Source: Cyrtodaria siliqua
Taxonomy: Eukaryota; Mollusca; Bivalvia; Adapedonta; Hiatellidae
Length of the DNA stretch: 64,000 nucleotides
Assembly (NCBI GenBank): GCA_037043455.1
Contig: JAWPHD010011269.1
Coordinates: 1-64,000 of the forward strand
Direction: 5' to 3'
Part shown: in pieces, positions 12,271 through 23,790 of the stretch
Numbering within the stretch: position 1 is the first letter of the stretch
Layout: every line of letters begins with the position of its first letter
Made by a program: the position numbers and the translations under genes
Notes under the pieces: generated by a model
Told to the model about the DNA's origin: nothing
Database searches by the model: none
What the model saw: only the letters and a program-made list of their open reading frames with translations

Positions 12271-12612
12271 AGTATTGGTGTGGGTACTTACTAGTGGCCC
12301 GGAAATGGAACTAGTTCAGTGAATCATACTGTTTTCCATACAGATTGCCTGTTTTAGCATTCACGCAAGATGCACAGGTAAATTTTCTACTAGATGACTG
12401 AAATATGTAAAGTTGTTAATCTGGTAAATTAGTACACCGGTAATGGCACCAAGCCTTGCAATCATTACGTTGAATTTGATTTCAGTAGTTGTTATGCTGC
12501 AAAAACTGCACATGGTATGATTTTCTTTCGCTAAACTGTTATCTGTCTCAATAATTAGGACACGTTTCTTTACCATATGTCTGGTTTTCGTCCCCATAGG
12601 CTGCTTGAGTAG

Positions 12613-12912
12613 TTACAGATGGGTAATTATTAATATATATATATAGAGTCCTCGTTTACACTCGGCACACATTACTGCACACGTGCCCCACATCCTGGAC
12701 AGTTTTAATATCAAATTAGCTATGTAAACTGGGATATTTGTACATGTCTCTCCAGCAAGAAGAAAATATATCACTTCATTGATAACCTCGAAACCTTTAT
12801 ATACTGCATTGTTAAATGTATGTACGCTAGTCTCGTATGCACTCCAGTCAGTAAATATGCCGACAGTTCTACCTCTTGCCACTCCATTAAAGTTCTTTAT
12901 AACTGGTTTCAT
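12613..12912 (-). pseudogene. Possible RNase H1 N-terminal (hybrid-binding) domain relic
   Basis: The first 55 residues contain VARGRTVGIFTDWSAYETSV followed by a segment ending VYKGF. This fits the pattern of RNase H1 N-terminal (viroplasmin-like) domains, in which a basic GRxxGIxxxW block precedes an F/YKGF block. The similarity is lost after residue 55 and the remainder looks non-coding. The domain occurs in RNase H1 and in some mobile elements. Given the broken fragments downstream (12361-12597, 11480-12270), a decayed transposon gene is more likely than a host RNase H1. Confidence 0.4.
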
Positions 12913-13017
12913 TTTGCAAATAGTAAAATACTACCGACATGGTATTATACTAGTACTAGTCAAGCTTACTTGGTAGGTGGGGTATACGTACTCAGTCTAC
13001 CGTATAGTATTTATTTA

Positions 13018-14963
13018 TAAAAGTAAGTATAAAAATCGAACAGGAAATGCAGCTTTCACAGAACACGGTCAACTCCAAAACATGCAAAAAGACAAACAAG
13101 AATGGCAATAGTAATAGTAAAGGCATATGACGTCACAAACACAAAAAGGGTTGACAGTAGGGCTAACGCCTTGGAACGGTCAGTGGCAAAAAGGCCGCTG
13201 GGGGTTTAAACCAGGTTTTAGGGTGCACCAAACCTCACACTTACCCTACTGACATCCCAATTAAACGGGAGAGTGTAAATACAGAAATCCCCGCCATGAA
13301 CTATTCTCTAACCAACAAGGCAGCATTAATAGGCAATATAAGTAAAACACAAAGATGCTCGTGTATATATAAATACAAACAAATATATAGCCTAGAAAGC
13401 CACAAAAAAGGTACTCGGTGACTTGGCAGAAGCCAGAGCAACAAGAGAACAAACCATTGAGAGCACGAGCAGACAAGATTGCAGACAAACATCAAACGGC
13501 ACCGTCCTTTTTGGCTTTAGGTAGACGTCATCATAGGGTTCACACCCTGTCCGGTCATCGCACAATTAAAGAGGAAAGCATAGTGGCGAACTGTAAATGG
13601 GTCCATCACCAAGCATGCAGTGCGTTGCAAAATGATAGGGTCATAACCTCTTTTGATAAACCTTTTAACAAGTTTAACAAAGATAGTATGAAAGTGATCA
13701 GGATCAAGGATCTTACAAAGTTTGTGAATCACGTCACCATATAAGTCAGGTTGTGATAGACTAGTCCTTGTCGCAGAAGAGTTCTTAAATTACTTTTATA
13801 TTTGGAAAGAAGATCAGGTTTACGAAAATAAAATTTTGCAAAGGTTTTACGAAGTTTATGGTAACGGTAGCACTGATGGACTAGCTTTTTAGCTATATAA
13901 AGATTACGAATATTAAAGTCCTCAACTCGAGTACAAGCTCTAGAAAAACGAATAAGTTGAGACACATATACCACATAAGAAGTTGCTCGGGGAACATCCC
14001 CATCACAATGGGGGATAATTAACAATATCAAATTTTGCTAATTATTTCACCATTTTCAATGGAGAGAAAAGAAGCGTTAGTATAAGTAATATTAGCTTTT
14101 TTAAGTTGAAGTTTTTAGGGTATATATTATTAACCATAGTAGAAAAGAAAGGGTTGTCAATGTTCAATACGTCATTCAGATACCGAAAGGTGTCATTAAA
14201 GGCTTCAATAACATCTGCCTGGGTATCTGGTGAAAGTCTCAACATGAAATCTCTTTCATAGCAATACACAAATACAAAAACAAATCTGCGACAAGGGATG
14301 CACAGTTCGTACCTACAGGGATACCAACAATTTGTCTATAAATGGTAGTTCCATACCTGACGAAAATATTATCTAATAGGATGATTTATGCTTCACAAAC
14401 TTCTTGGCAAGTCCACATAGTGTAATTGTTTAAACTGCCGTCAGTAAAAAACGCTATAATATTGTTACAGGCCAAACATTTATTTTTTTCTCTTGCGAAA
14501 GTTGTTTTTGAATAAGAGCAATAAGCTTGTCTTTGATAAGGTGATGTGGTAAGGTTGTATACAGTGTGGAGAAGTCATAAGTTATTATAGATGAACCTTG
14601 ACGTTAATTGCACATTTTATCAAGGACGTCTCCTAATTTTTTTATAGACCAAAATAAATTAATCCCAGAGTTTTAAAACAATATTGCTTAACGTGATATT
14701 TAACGACAGTAAGACAAGAAGTTAAAAGTTTGGAGATGTTGAAAACCATGTTAGATATAACGATCATTTTTACATAAATGTCAAAATTAAGAGTTTCCCG
14801 CTCTAGACATAGACATAGGCCCCACAATCGTCGGGAAATTTGTTGTTTTTTTAAACCAAGGGACTTGTTTTTCCTTTTTCTTTTTAACAAGCTTGTTCAA
14901 GTCTTTGGAAGGGCGATTATTTCTGAAAAGTTTCGAAACAGATACTTTTAAACAGAAGTGGGC
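13018..14963 (-). mobile_element. RT-element relic (Penelope-like or related RT)
   Basis: Minus-strand coding fragments in several frames read in order. They include an RT palm segment with GIPVGTNC (near 14300-14340), an altered YxDD box reading YLND (14171-14182, third residue Asn), and an IYPKNF segment. After these come DGDVPRATSYVVYVSQLIRF and a YRYHKLRKTFAKFY block (13729-14031), and a C-terminal piece with FLFNC (13517-13732). Frameshifts and stops are frequent and the catalytic box is altered, so it is dead. The 3' part (13018-13678) is shared with 32199-32869 and, at its extreme end, with 1-50. The RT class is uncertain. Confidence 0.75.
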
Positions 14964-15041
14964 CAGTCTTATTAAAATCAAATCCTAATTACGCTTTGAT
15001 ACTTTCGTAGCGTGGTAAAGGGTTTGATTTTAATGAGATTG
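14964..15041. mobile_element. 78-bp MITE with 9-bp target duplication
   Basis: Inverted ends (CAGTCTTATTAAAATC and GATTTTAATGAGATTG) bound this element. It is flanked by a perfect 9-bp direct repeat, GAAGTGGGC, at 14955-14963 and 15042-15050. A second member lies at 23322-23392. A 9-bp duplication is typical of Mutator-like transposases, which would have to act in trans because there is no coding capacity. Confidence 0.85.
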
Positions 15042-15049
15042 GAAGTGGG

Positions 15050-15400
15050 CTATTGGTTTTAGTAACGGTGGTCGAGATCGCTTTGATCTAATTTTAACAA
15101 ATTGAAATACCTTGATATCGTGAATATTTATAAAAAGTATTTTAAGCAAATTTCACGGACGACGATTGGCGATGGTCGACGCACAGTCACAACTTACTTT
15201 GAGCCTTCGATTCGGTTGAGACAAAACACCTTAAGGCTCATAGAGTGCCTCATAACATGTCTTGATCCTTAAGTAAGTTATGCTGCGCAAACGAACATTG
15301 ATATACAATGAACATCTTCCAATAGGCATGCGAATAAAAAGTAATTTATATTAAGAATGTTCTAGTCACAACAATCTTGTTTAAAAATATGATATTAGAA
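15050..15400. other. Repeat-derived spacer
   Basis: It contains the tail of a dispersed repeat (a GACGACGATTGGCGATGG-like segment near 15160) and otherwise nothing I can identify. Confidence 0.3.
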
Positions 15401-15407
15401 TGTTATA

Positions 15408-16740
15408 TACTGGGAACAATATGTAAGGGAACTCCCTTACACATTCGGATTGATATGGCCATGTGCGGCTCTGTTATAATTCGGATATCTAACGAACGAG
15501 GACAGCAAACCTAATAATCAAAACCTAATGAACGTGCAGATCAGGCGGTTCAGGATGGCAGATCCTGGTTACTTGCACGTGCCATTCAAGGGTACAGCCA
15601 CATGTCACACTGACGTTCGAAAATGGTCGCAATGGTATACATGAGCGAAAATGAAGAAATGCGTGCTATAGGCATGTTTGAGTCTGGCCAATCTCAAAAT
15701 ACCATTGCTAGAGACTTTAGAAAATCAAAAATTGTGATTTCTAGACTGGTTACCCGATATCAACAAACGGGTGGGTCAAGATTAGAGGTGGTAAGGGAAG
15801 GCCACGAAAGACAACCCCCTGCAGGACCGTTACATCCGAACCACCGCTTTGCGCAATAGGTTCATTTCTGCACCAAAATTAAGGGATAACTTCAGAGCTG
15901 CCATGGTTATCCAACTGTCAAAGTCAACCATGCGAAACAGACTGAAAAGTGCGGAATTGAAATCGCGGCGTCCTTTCAAAGGAGTTTGTCTCACTAGAGC
16001 ACACAAGCGTCTCAGGAACCAGTGGGCACACCAATTTGGAGGTCGTCAGCTCCGTCATTGGAGATACACCATGTTCTCCGATGAATTGAGGTTCTGTGTA
16101 CGCTTTACAGATGGGAGATTTCGTGTTTGGAGACGATGTGGTGATCATTATCATCCTGTGGCAGTCCAAGAGCACGATAGGTACGGGGTGGCAACATCAT
16201 GGTCTGGGCAGGCATAACCTACGACAACAGAACGGATTTGACACTGGTCTAAGGAAACATGAAAGGTCAGCGTTATGTAGATGCAATTTTACGCCCGACG
16301 GTCATTCCCTTCGCTCAGCGTGTAGGTCAGAACTTTGAATACCAGGATGATAACGCACGTCCTCACAGGGCTCGCGGTGCCGTCGACTTTCTGATGCAGT
16401 AAGGTGTGGAAACGTTGCCCTGGCCCGCTAAGTCTCCAGACATGTGCCCCATCGAACATCTTTGGGATGTTTTGGAGCGCAGGTTTCGCAACAGACGGCC
16501 CAGGGTGGACAATTTGCAACAGCTAGGGCAAGCCTTGCAGGACGAATGACGGCGAATTCCAAGGGAGACAATCCGCCGTTTGATATCAAGTATTCCACGG
16601 AGATGTCGTGCATACATGGATGCACATGCTGCATGGACCAGATATTGACATTCCATCGGACTTGTCCTCTCGCAACTCCATTTGTATGTATTTGCGATAT
16701 GAGTTAATTTGGAGTTCCCTTAAATATTGTTCCCAGTATA
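15408..16740 (+). mobile_element. Tc1/mariner-type transposon, degenerate
   Basis: Terminal inverted repeats of about 30 bp bound the element: TACTGGGAACAATATGTAAG at the left, with its near-exact complement at 16712-16740. Both ends sit in TA-rich flanks as expected for TA target sites. The interior is a single decayed transposase gene on the plus strand. Confidence 0.85.
15623..16690 (+). pseudogene. Tc1-like DDE transposase pseudogene
   Basis: An N-terminal helix-turn-helix (residues about 10-60, with RAIGMFESGQSQNTIARDF) is followed in another frame by the second HTH and first catalytic region with FSDELRF. A third frame holds QDDNARPHRA (second Asp) and MCPIEHLWD (catalytic Glu), the spacing of the DD34E Tc1 group. 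At least two frameshifts and stops (for example near 15850, 16217 and after the LMQ at about 16402) inactivate it. An intact Tc1 transposase is about 340 residues, which matches the span. It would cut and paste the element at TA sites. Confidence 0.85.
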
Positions 16741-16744
16741 TATA

Positions 16745-17577
16745 AAGCAAAATGCACCACATTACTACTAGGTGTATATGTATATATGCATTATTTCAAA
16801 ATATTACCTTGAACGGTTTTGGGGTTATGCTTCGGAAAGAAATACATTTTTTTCTTGTTTCCATTGAAACACCAGAACGTTCTATATATCAAAAGTCACG
16901 TCCATACCACTAGGTTTATAACCACAAGGTAATAACACGTTTCACGAATATTAGAACGATCTTGGAGTTATGCTTAGTAAACGAACATTTTCACACACAG
17001 TTGACGATCTTGATTCTTGATCAGTTTATTAACGTTCTAGATAATATCAGAAAGCAACATAAAATGTGTAACAAGATTCAGTAAGATGCACTGGACTATT
17101 CTAGCGTTACTGCGGAAACAAACGAAAAGTATCATTGACCCAAGGATGGACGGACCTCATTTTGTATATTCACGAAAATGTCATTTTACGGGGCTTTCAA
17201 TTAAACTGAAAATGTCATTGCTGGTGCATTTTATCATGATTATTGTACAATCACTTCAAAGGCTGTAGTGATGAAGGCTTAAACAGATAAACGGTATATT
17301 TTCATAAATAAACAAGACACGCAAGCATGACATAATTCTAATTAAATATACTTTTCTTTCAAAAGTGTACAATAACATTTGAACAAAGCATACGCATATA
17401 ATAACAGCATTCCAGTTGATACAAGAACAGAACAGGTACAAAAGCTTGTCAAACAGTTGATAGTATTCTAAATATATGCATATGGACAAGGAAGTATTAC
17501 TGTCCGCCCTAACATTAATGCTAGTGTTCTTTTTCTCATTGTTTTCTAAGACATCAGTTACAGAGAAGAGCTAAGAT
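16745..17577. other. Intergenic and downstream flank of gene B
   Basis: Nothing is recognised in 16745-17280. The part at about 17290-17445 is alignable with 2930-3085 downstream of gene A, so it is probably duplicated 3' untranslated DNA. Confidence 0.4.
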
Positions 17578-19563
17578 TTATTTAAATTTATACACGTGGA
17601 TATTCGTGTCTTCGCTACACCCAATTATTAATCTTTGATTCTGATCATCAAATGCAATGCAACGAGGGGTATCAAGGTTTGGTATCAAAACCCTACTTTC
17701 CCTAAAGCATGGGCATATCTGATGTACATTATCGGAACCGTTTCCACATGCATATATATTTCCTTCACTATCGGAGACAGCATGTACTATATCTGAAATG
17801 CTGTTGCTTTCGTAACTCCAAAGAAGATTAAAATCTCTATCAAAACAACGAAGATGTGTTTCATCTCCCAACAGAAGGTTCTCACCCTGAGACATTAAAC
17901 AACAAGGATCTACAATAGTAATGTCTTTGCCACAAAAACCTTTAAACAAGCTGGTAGTTTGTATTATCTTTCCATTCTTTATTTCTCTAATTTGAATTTC
18001 AATAATATTGTCCATGCTATTAATGTTAGAATTGCTCCAGTCCATTTCTGCAAATAACACAGCAATACGGTCGTTGCCATATTTGGTTAAACTACGTCCA
18101 AACAGTTTTGTAGCAAAACTACCACCGCGTTCAATGCAGTTGTTTTCTATAAAATATTTATCAATTCGTCTACGTTCTATATATGTGATTGCTATAACAT
18201 TGTCATACAGTCGGCAAGTAGCGCATGGTTCATCTTTTAATTCAAACTCAAAAAGAAATGTAAAACCTGCATCAAATACCTTGATTTTTAAATTACAACA
18301 ATCAGTCAAAACAATCTGTCCTCCCGGAAGAACTAAGCATCCATTTATACAAGAAGTATATTTATCGTATTTACTACTGACGTTGTAAACATGATCTGAC
18401 TCTACATCGCGTTCCTTCAGTAGTCCAGTCTTTGTCAGTTTACTTCTATCATCTGGTTCAACGTATTCATTTGCTTCACCTTTTGGTTTTGGTTTCTCCT
18501 GTTTCATAGAAATGTTCGCGTGTGCGTCCTTATCTCCCACATCTTGCATATTTACGCCACTGGTGTACGTGCTGGGTTCTGTCGGTTTATATTGCACATC
18601 GGTTGCCTCATGGTTACTTTCACCAGAAGTCCTGTCATCCAAAGAGCTACTATGTTCAACACTGTATTCAGTATATGCTATATCTTTGCTCTGCAGTACA
18701 TGTAGAGTTTCTATTGTTCCAATCATAGTAATGCGAAACAGATCGTTTGGTTTAAATGCAACAGTCACGTCTCTTTGTCGGTTTATTTCATCTTCTTCTA
18801 CCAGCATGGCGTGTATTTTGTTTGATAATTTATTCAAAACAACAATGACCTGTCGTTTGGTCCCATGTTTTATTGTTGTTTCTAACAATTCGATGTATTG
18901 TTGCTGCAAATTTTCTCTCGCGACAGTGTTTGCAATATCCGCTCTTAATTTAATGATTTCTTCATGAATTATTCTATCACATTCTGTTTCAGAACGTTCT
19001 TGGAGTGTTGTCAATATTTCTCGAATTTGCTGAATAAAGCATTTGCTTGCTAAACTGATAGTTTTACCCTGTTCAAGAAGGCGTTGAATATTCTCTTCTT
19101 TCCTCTTTGTCAAACTAATTGTACTTTTTCGAAGAGCTGAAAGATTTCCTCGTAATATGTTTTCTTTTCCTACGTCAGAACTTTTATCTAAATCACCAGT
19201 TATGTCTTCGTAACATTCACATGTTTTGTGGATTCTTCCAACACATACACCACATACATACTCGTCATGATTCAAACATTTATATTCTACCTCTTTCTCG
19301 GGATGATTTGGACAGGCAAGTATCTCTCCTAGCTGCTGAAATGACTGTGCACTTGTAGGTATATCGTCGTCCTTTAGTATGGTGTGGTATCTCGTAGCCT
19401 TGGCTTTCCCGTGATGTTTTAAGCAGTCTTCGCATAAATACTCCACACACACGATGCAAAATCCAACTGCGTATTGAGTTTGTTTTCCAAAAGCGCACGG
19501 ATCACAACAATGTTTAATTGGTTCACAATTCGTAATAGTTATATTTCTAGCGGTGCCTTCCAT
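17578..19563 (-). CDS. B-box (TRIM-like) protein gene B, intact
   Basis: A 661-residue single-exon gene. B-box 1 spans residues about 19-60 (CCDPC, C-x2-C, CEDC and H-rich end) and B-box 2 about 84-120 (CPNH, YKC, HDEYVC-x2-C, H-x3-C). A coiled coil runs about 130-280, a low-complexity linker about 300-400, and a beta-propeller of NHL-like type from about 405 to 661 (repeated GNIYACG, RSLTKYG and RCIAFDD blades). No RING is present, unlike classical TRIM E3 ligases, so a scaffold or adaptor role is more likely than catalysis. The start is the first ATG of the frame, with homology to gene A beginning about 18 codons later. Such genes form large expanded families in bivalves. The ligand and partner are unknown. 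Confidence 0.85.
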   Translation of the reverse strand: MEGTARNITITNCEPIKHCCDPCAFGKQTQYAVGFCIVCVEYLCEDCLKHHGKAKATRYHTILKDDDIPTSAQSFQQLGEILACPNHPEKEVEYKCLNHDEYVCGVCVGRIHKTCECYEDITGDLDKSSDVGKENILRGNLSALRKSTISLTKRKEENIQRLLEQGKTISLASKCFIQQIREILTTLQERSETECDRIIHEEIIKLRADIANTVARENLQQQYIELLETTIKHGTKRQVIVVLNKLSNKIHAMLVEEDEINRQRDVTVAFKPNDLFRITMIGTIETLHVLQSKDIAYTEYSVEHSSSLDDRTSGESNHEATDVQYKPTEPSTYTSGVNMQDVGDKDAHANISMKQEKPKPKGEANEYVEPDDRSKLTKTGLLKERDVESDHVYNVSSKYDKYTSCINGCLVLPGGQIVLTDCCNLKIKVFDAGFTFLFEFELKDEPCATCRLYDNVIAITYIERRRIDKYFIENNCIERGGSFATKLFGRSLTKYGNDRIAVLFAEMDWSNSNINSMDNIIEIQIREIKNGKIIQTTSLFKGFCGKDITIVDPCCLMSQGENLLLGDETHLRCFDRDFNLLWSYESNSISDIVHAVSDSEGNIYACGNGSDNVHQICPCFRESRVLIPNLDTPRCIAFDDQNQRLIIGCSEDTNIHVYKFK

Positions 19564-19917
19564 ATTAAATTAAACTAAGATGGCCATTGACATAGTAAAA
19601 ACATTCACACATTATATCAGTTCATTAAAACCGAACATATCAGAAATATTTCATTTTACTATTAACCGGTGGCCATTTTCAAATGATAAAGTCAATCTTC
19701 AAACACAAAGCCAGTAACTATAGCGTAGCCACAAAACACACAAACGGGTGTCAACTGGTGAGTCACAATATCGTATGATTTTCTATAATCTAGGCTAACC
19801 AGTTTTCCGCAAACGTACTACTATTGTTTAAGCTATACCGAGAACTGTTGATTTACGTTAATCGCCAGTTTCGGTCCATGTTAGTTCAAACGAGATAGAA
19901 AATGCACATAACAGTTT
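19564..19917. other. Upstream region of gene B
   Basis: The first ~60 bases resemble the upstream region of gene A, which supports a shared ancestral promoter-proximal segment. No clear TATA box or other element can be defended. Nothing else is seen. Confidence 0.35.
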
Positions 19918-22880
19918 TTTAGCTCTACTGGCCGAAGGCCGAAGGTCTGTAGAGATTATGGGACTGCGAGAAGTCCGTCGTCCGTCCGTCCGTCCATCCG
20001 TCCGTCGTCCGTTAACTGTTTACTCGTTACGACGATTGGTATTGCATTTGAGGTCACTGCAGTCAAGGTCAATGTCGTTGTTACTAAAAAAGACAATACC
20101 TTCAGTTAGGATGGAATATTGGAAGTCATATGTCAAATGTCGTATGTGGAATATCGTTGTATGTCGTATGTCAAATGTTGTACATTTGACATATGGCATT
20201 CGACATACAACATTCGACATTCGACATTCAAAAACATCCTTCAAAGTGAATGTCATTTCTCTCGACATACAACATTCGACATACGACATACGACGTTCGA
20301 CATACGGCATATGACATTCAAAAACATTCTTCAGAGTGAATGTCAATTCATGCGACATACAACATTCGACATACGACATACGACATTTGACATACGACAT
20401 TAAAAAACATCCTTCAGAGTGAATGTCAATTCATGCGACATACAACATTCGAAATATGACATACGACATTTGACATACGACATTCAAAAACATCCTTCGA
20501 AGTGAATGTCATTTAATGCCACATACAACTTTCGACATATGGCATTCAAAAACATCCTTCAGAGTCAATGTCAATTCATGTGACAACATTCGACATATAA
20601 CATGAGACATATGACATACAACATTTGACATACGACATTCAAAAACATCCTTCAAAGTGAATGTCATTTCACGCCACATACACCATTCGACATACGACAA
20701 TCGACATACGACATCCAAAAACATCCCGCAATGTCATTTCACACGACATATAACATTCGACATACAACTTTTGACATGTGACATTCGACACTCAAAAACA
20801 TCCTTCAAAGGGAATGTCATTTCATGTGACATACAACTTTCGACATACGACAATCGACATACAGCATTCAACATTTGACATACAATATTCAAAAAATAAA
20901 TTAGTAGTAAAAATCAGCATTGGTATACAATTCTGTACAAAAATGGCATATTTATGAGTAAAAGCAACACAATTATATGTTTACTCTTTAAACATTGCTA
21001 AATCAGTATTGCATATTTATTTAGCGGGTAAAATACCCTTTGATACGAAAGCTTATCTGGAGCTCTGTAATACACTGTTCTCGAAATCGCAGTATTTTCC
21101 CCTTCATCTTGGCCACCTTGATTTTTACTTAGGACCAACTAGACATCAAGAGCAACATACCTATAAAGTTTTAGGAAAATCCATCAAGTAGTTTCAGATT
21201 ATTAGTCGCCACACGTTTTTCCTATACTACTCTATGTAAACAAAGATGGCCATTGGCGGCCATGTTTGACATCGAATCAAAATGAATTTTGTTAAAAACC
21301 AACTACATGTCAAGCCAGTCATTTTGGTATAGGATCAAAATCAATACCATTTGTGGTTTTTGAGAAGTAGTCGCACAAACTTCTATTTCTAAAATCTATT
21401 TTTTGCTGTGGTGGCCATCTTGAGTTTCCAGCCCACCTGATTTCCTATATAATACTATGTAAAAGATGTCCGCTGGCGGCCATGTTTGCTATCAAATCAA
21501 AATGAGTTTTGTTTAGACTCTTATGTTTTTTGAGAAGTATTCACCACAAAATTGTATTTTTTAAATCCATTTTAACAGTGGTGGCCATCTTGAAAATTCC
21601 GCCAGTATGATTTTTACGTAGGATCAACATTAAGAGAAACATTCCCGTATTTTAAAGTTTCATGAAAATCTGTCGAGTAATCTCAGAGGAGAAGTCGCCG
21701 CACGTTTTTCCTATACAACTCTAAGTAAACAAAGATGGCCATTGGCGGCCATGTTTGACATTGAATCAAAATGAATTGTGTTTAGAACCAGGGAGTAAGT
21801 GTACTTACTTACTCCCTGTTAGAACCAACTACATGTCAAGCCAATCATTTTGGTATAGGTTCAAACTCAATACCACTTGTGGTTTTTGAGAAGTACTCGC
21901 CACAAACTTCTATCTTTAAAATCTATTTTTAGCTGTGGAAGTCCTCTTGAATTTCCAGTCGACCTTACTTAGAAGCAACTAGACTCAAAGATCGTCATTC
22001 CTGTAAAGTTTCATGAAAATCCATCACGTAGTTCCAGAACAGTCGCCACAAGTTTCTCCTATAGGTTTACCACCACTAATTACATGTAAGTCTCCGAGGT
22101 GTAGTCAAATGTAGAAAAGTAATCTCTCCATTTTTGATGAAAACGGGCATTAAGTAAATAAGTAGGGGAAAACTGCCATATTTCTATTCGATTTTGTGGT
22201 TGTATGTATAAGAAGCGTATTAATAAGTTTTACTGGATCTCTGATGAACATTTTCGAAATTTCGACTCTATGCTTACACTTTGTGAACAATGATAACAGT
22301 CAATCAATGCAAACAGCTGTACCCTTGACCTGTTTAGTAAACAAACAAGAACGTTCTTACATGTCTTGTGACCCCACTTTTTCTGGTGATTTTTCAAGTG
22401 GAAAATTAGTTTTCTATATGAACATTACACTGCTGCATTATCCATACTTGAGTCGAATTTGCGGCAAATCATTGATATATGACACTTTAACATTGGTGTC
22501 TTTGTGGAAAATAACTAGTGGCATAATACCTATATAACTTTATGTAAACAAAGATGTCAGCTGGTGGCCATGTTAGATATCGAATCAAAATGAGTTTTGT
22601 TTAGGACCAACTATATGTCATGCCAGTTAATAAAGGCCCAAATCAATATATTAGTTTTTAATGTATATTTTGCTTTGGTGCCCATCTTGGATTTCTAATC
22701 AACCTGAATATGTGCAAGGATAAACTAGACCTTAAGGACAACATTCCTATAAAGTTTCGTGAAAATGGATGTAATACATTTAGATGAGTAATCACCACAA
22801 TAAAGGTTTATGGACGACGGACAGATAGACGGACGACGCACCACGGCAGAAGTTCTACTAATCGGTAATCTGTGATTAGT
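19918..22880. repeat. Composite dispersed repeat
   Basis: It begins with AGCTCTACTGGCCGAAGGCC and GTCCGTCGTCCGTCCGTCC, an inverted version of the end of the 7968-10315 element. The minisatellite at 20110-20890 follows. After that come diverged copies of a unit containing AACAAAGATGGCCATTGGCGGCCATG (near 21240, 21460, 21735 and 22545). It ends with GACGGACAGATAGACGGACGACG at about 22815-22840. No coding potential is seen; the open stretches in the minisatellite are repeat artefacts. Confidence 0.65.
20110..20890. repeat. Minisatellite of CATTCGACATACGACAT words
   Basis: A short word CGACATACGACATTC recurs many times within a longer unit of about 100 bp that also contains AAAAACATCCTTCAAAGTGAATG. 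Roughly eight longer units are present with variable numbers of the short word, a two-level repeat. Confidence 0.85.
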
Positions 22881-23312
22881 AGCTAAAAACTGACACACAT
22901 AGATTGATCTTCTTTGAAGTTAGAGCAAAATTGAAGAATAAGGTGCTACGAAAAACAATCCTAAAAGGTGATACTGAAAGCCGTCAAAGCAGTCAGCAGT
23001 GATCAGCAGTCCAAATGTCATGTTTTAAAAGTAAATTATAGCAAGTATACGTAAAATATGTATTTTTCCGTTTTATTTTAGGACACTGTTCCCTAGATCC
23101 CTAAAAGTAAGCATTTGCTCCCAGGATCCATTAAAGTAAATGCCAATGTTCCCCAGATGCCTAAAAATAATTGGCCATGTTCCCCAGATCCCCAAAACCC
23201 CTGGGAGGCCCTCAAAGCTCATGGCAGTATGTCACTCCTTTTACACGAAAGTGTAAATATTGTACTCTAAAATGCTGCGCCATTACACCAAATACAAAAC
23301 ATGATAGTACCT
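22881..23312. other. Spacer with short ~40-bp repeats
   Basis: At 23085-23205 a loose tandem motif (GTTCCCCAGATCCCTAAAA-like) occurs about four times. I see no gene. Confidence 0.4.
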
Positions 23313-23321
23313 GAGTACAGG

Positions 23322-23392
23322 CAATCTCATTAAATCACGCTACGATATTTTACGTATCAAAGCGTAATTACGATATGATTTTAATGAGATTG
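23322..23392. mobile_element. 71-bp MITE with 9-bp target duplication
   Basis: Ends CAATCTCATTAAA and TTTAATGAGATTG are inverted complements. The flanks carry a perfect 9-bp direct repeat, GAGTACAGG, at 23313-23321 and 23393-23401. It is the same family as 14964-15041. The neighbouring 50-bp minisatellite contains a similar AGTACAGG word, so this duplication is somewhat less independent than that of the other copy. Confidence 0.8.
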
Positions 23393-23393
23393 G

Positions 23394-23591
23394 AGTACAG
23401 GTAACGTAACACTTCACAGTTGATCCCTTTCACCTTTCCAGGCAGTACAGGTAACGTAACACGTCACAGTTGATCCCTTTCACCTTTCCAGGCAGTACAG
23501 GTAACGTAACACGTCACAGTTGATCCCTTTCACCTTCCCAGGCAGTACAGGTAACGTAACACGTCACAGGTGATTCCTTTTACCTTCCCAG
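23394..23591. repeat. 50-bp tandem repeat, four copies
   Basis: The unit GTACAGGTAACGTAACACGT followed by CACAGTTGATCCCTTTCACC and TTTCCAGGCA repeats four times with few differences. It lies between the MITE and the Polinton. Confidence 0.9.
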
Positions 23592-23784
23592 ACAAGCTAT
23601 TTCTTTTATTTCGTTATAAGTAAAGCACGCACCATGCGCACGTATATATGTCAGTTGAAGTATGCATAATCAATGCATTCCAGAGCCGGATCAAGGAGTT
23701 CAGAAGTGGGGTTCGAGCATAATTTTTGTTTGGGGAAAAATGAAAACAAAACGCAAAATAAAAATAAACAATAATAAAAAAAAA
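23592..23784. other. Left flank of the Polinton
   Basis: AT-rich host DNA with an A-rich tract (23730-23785) just before the target-site duplication. Nothing else is recognised. Confidence 0.4.
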
Positions 23785-23790
23785 GTTCAA
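23785..23790. other. Polinton target-site duplication, left
   Basis: GTTCAA stands immediately outside the left terminal repeat and is repeated exactly outside the right one at 39394-39399. Six-base duplications are the hallmark of Polinton/Maverick integration by their retrovirus-like integrase. Confidence 0.95.

Noticed and set aside
20119..20403. A His/Thr-rich protein in the CGACATACGACAT minisatellite
   Set aside because: Open in several frames on both strands because of repeat composition only.
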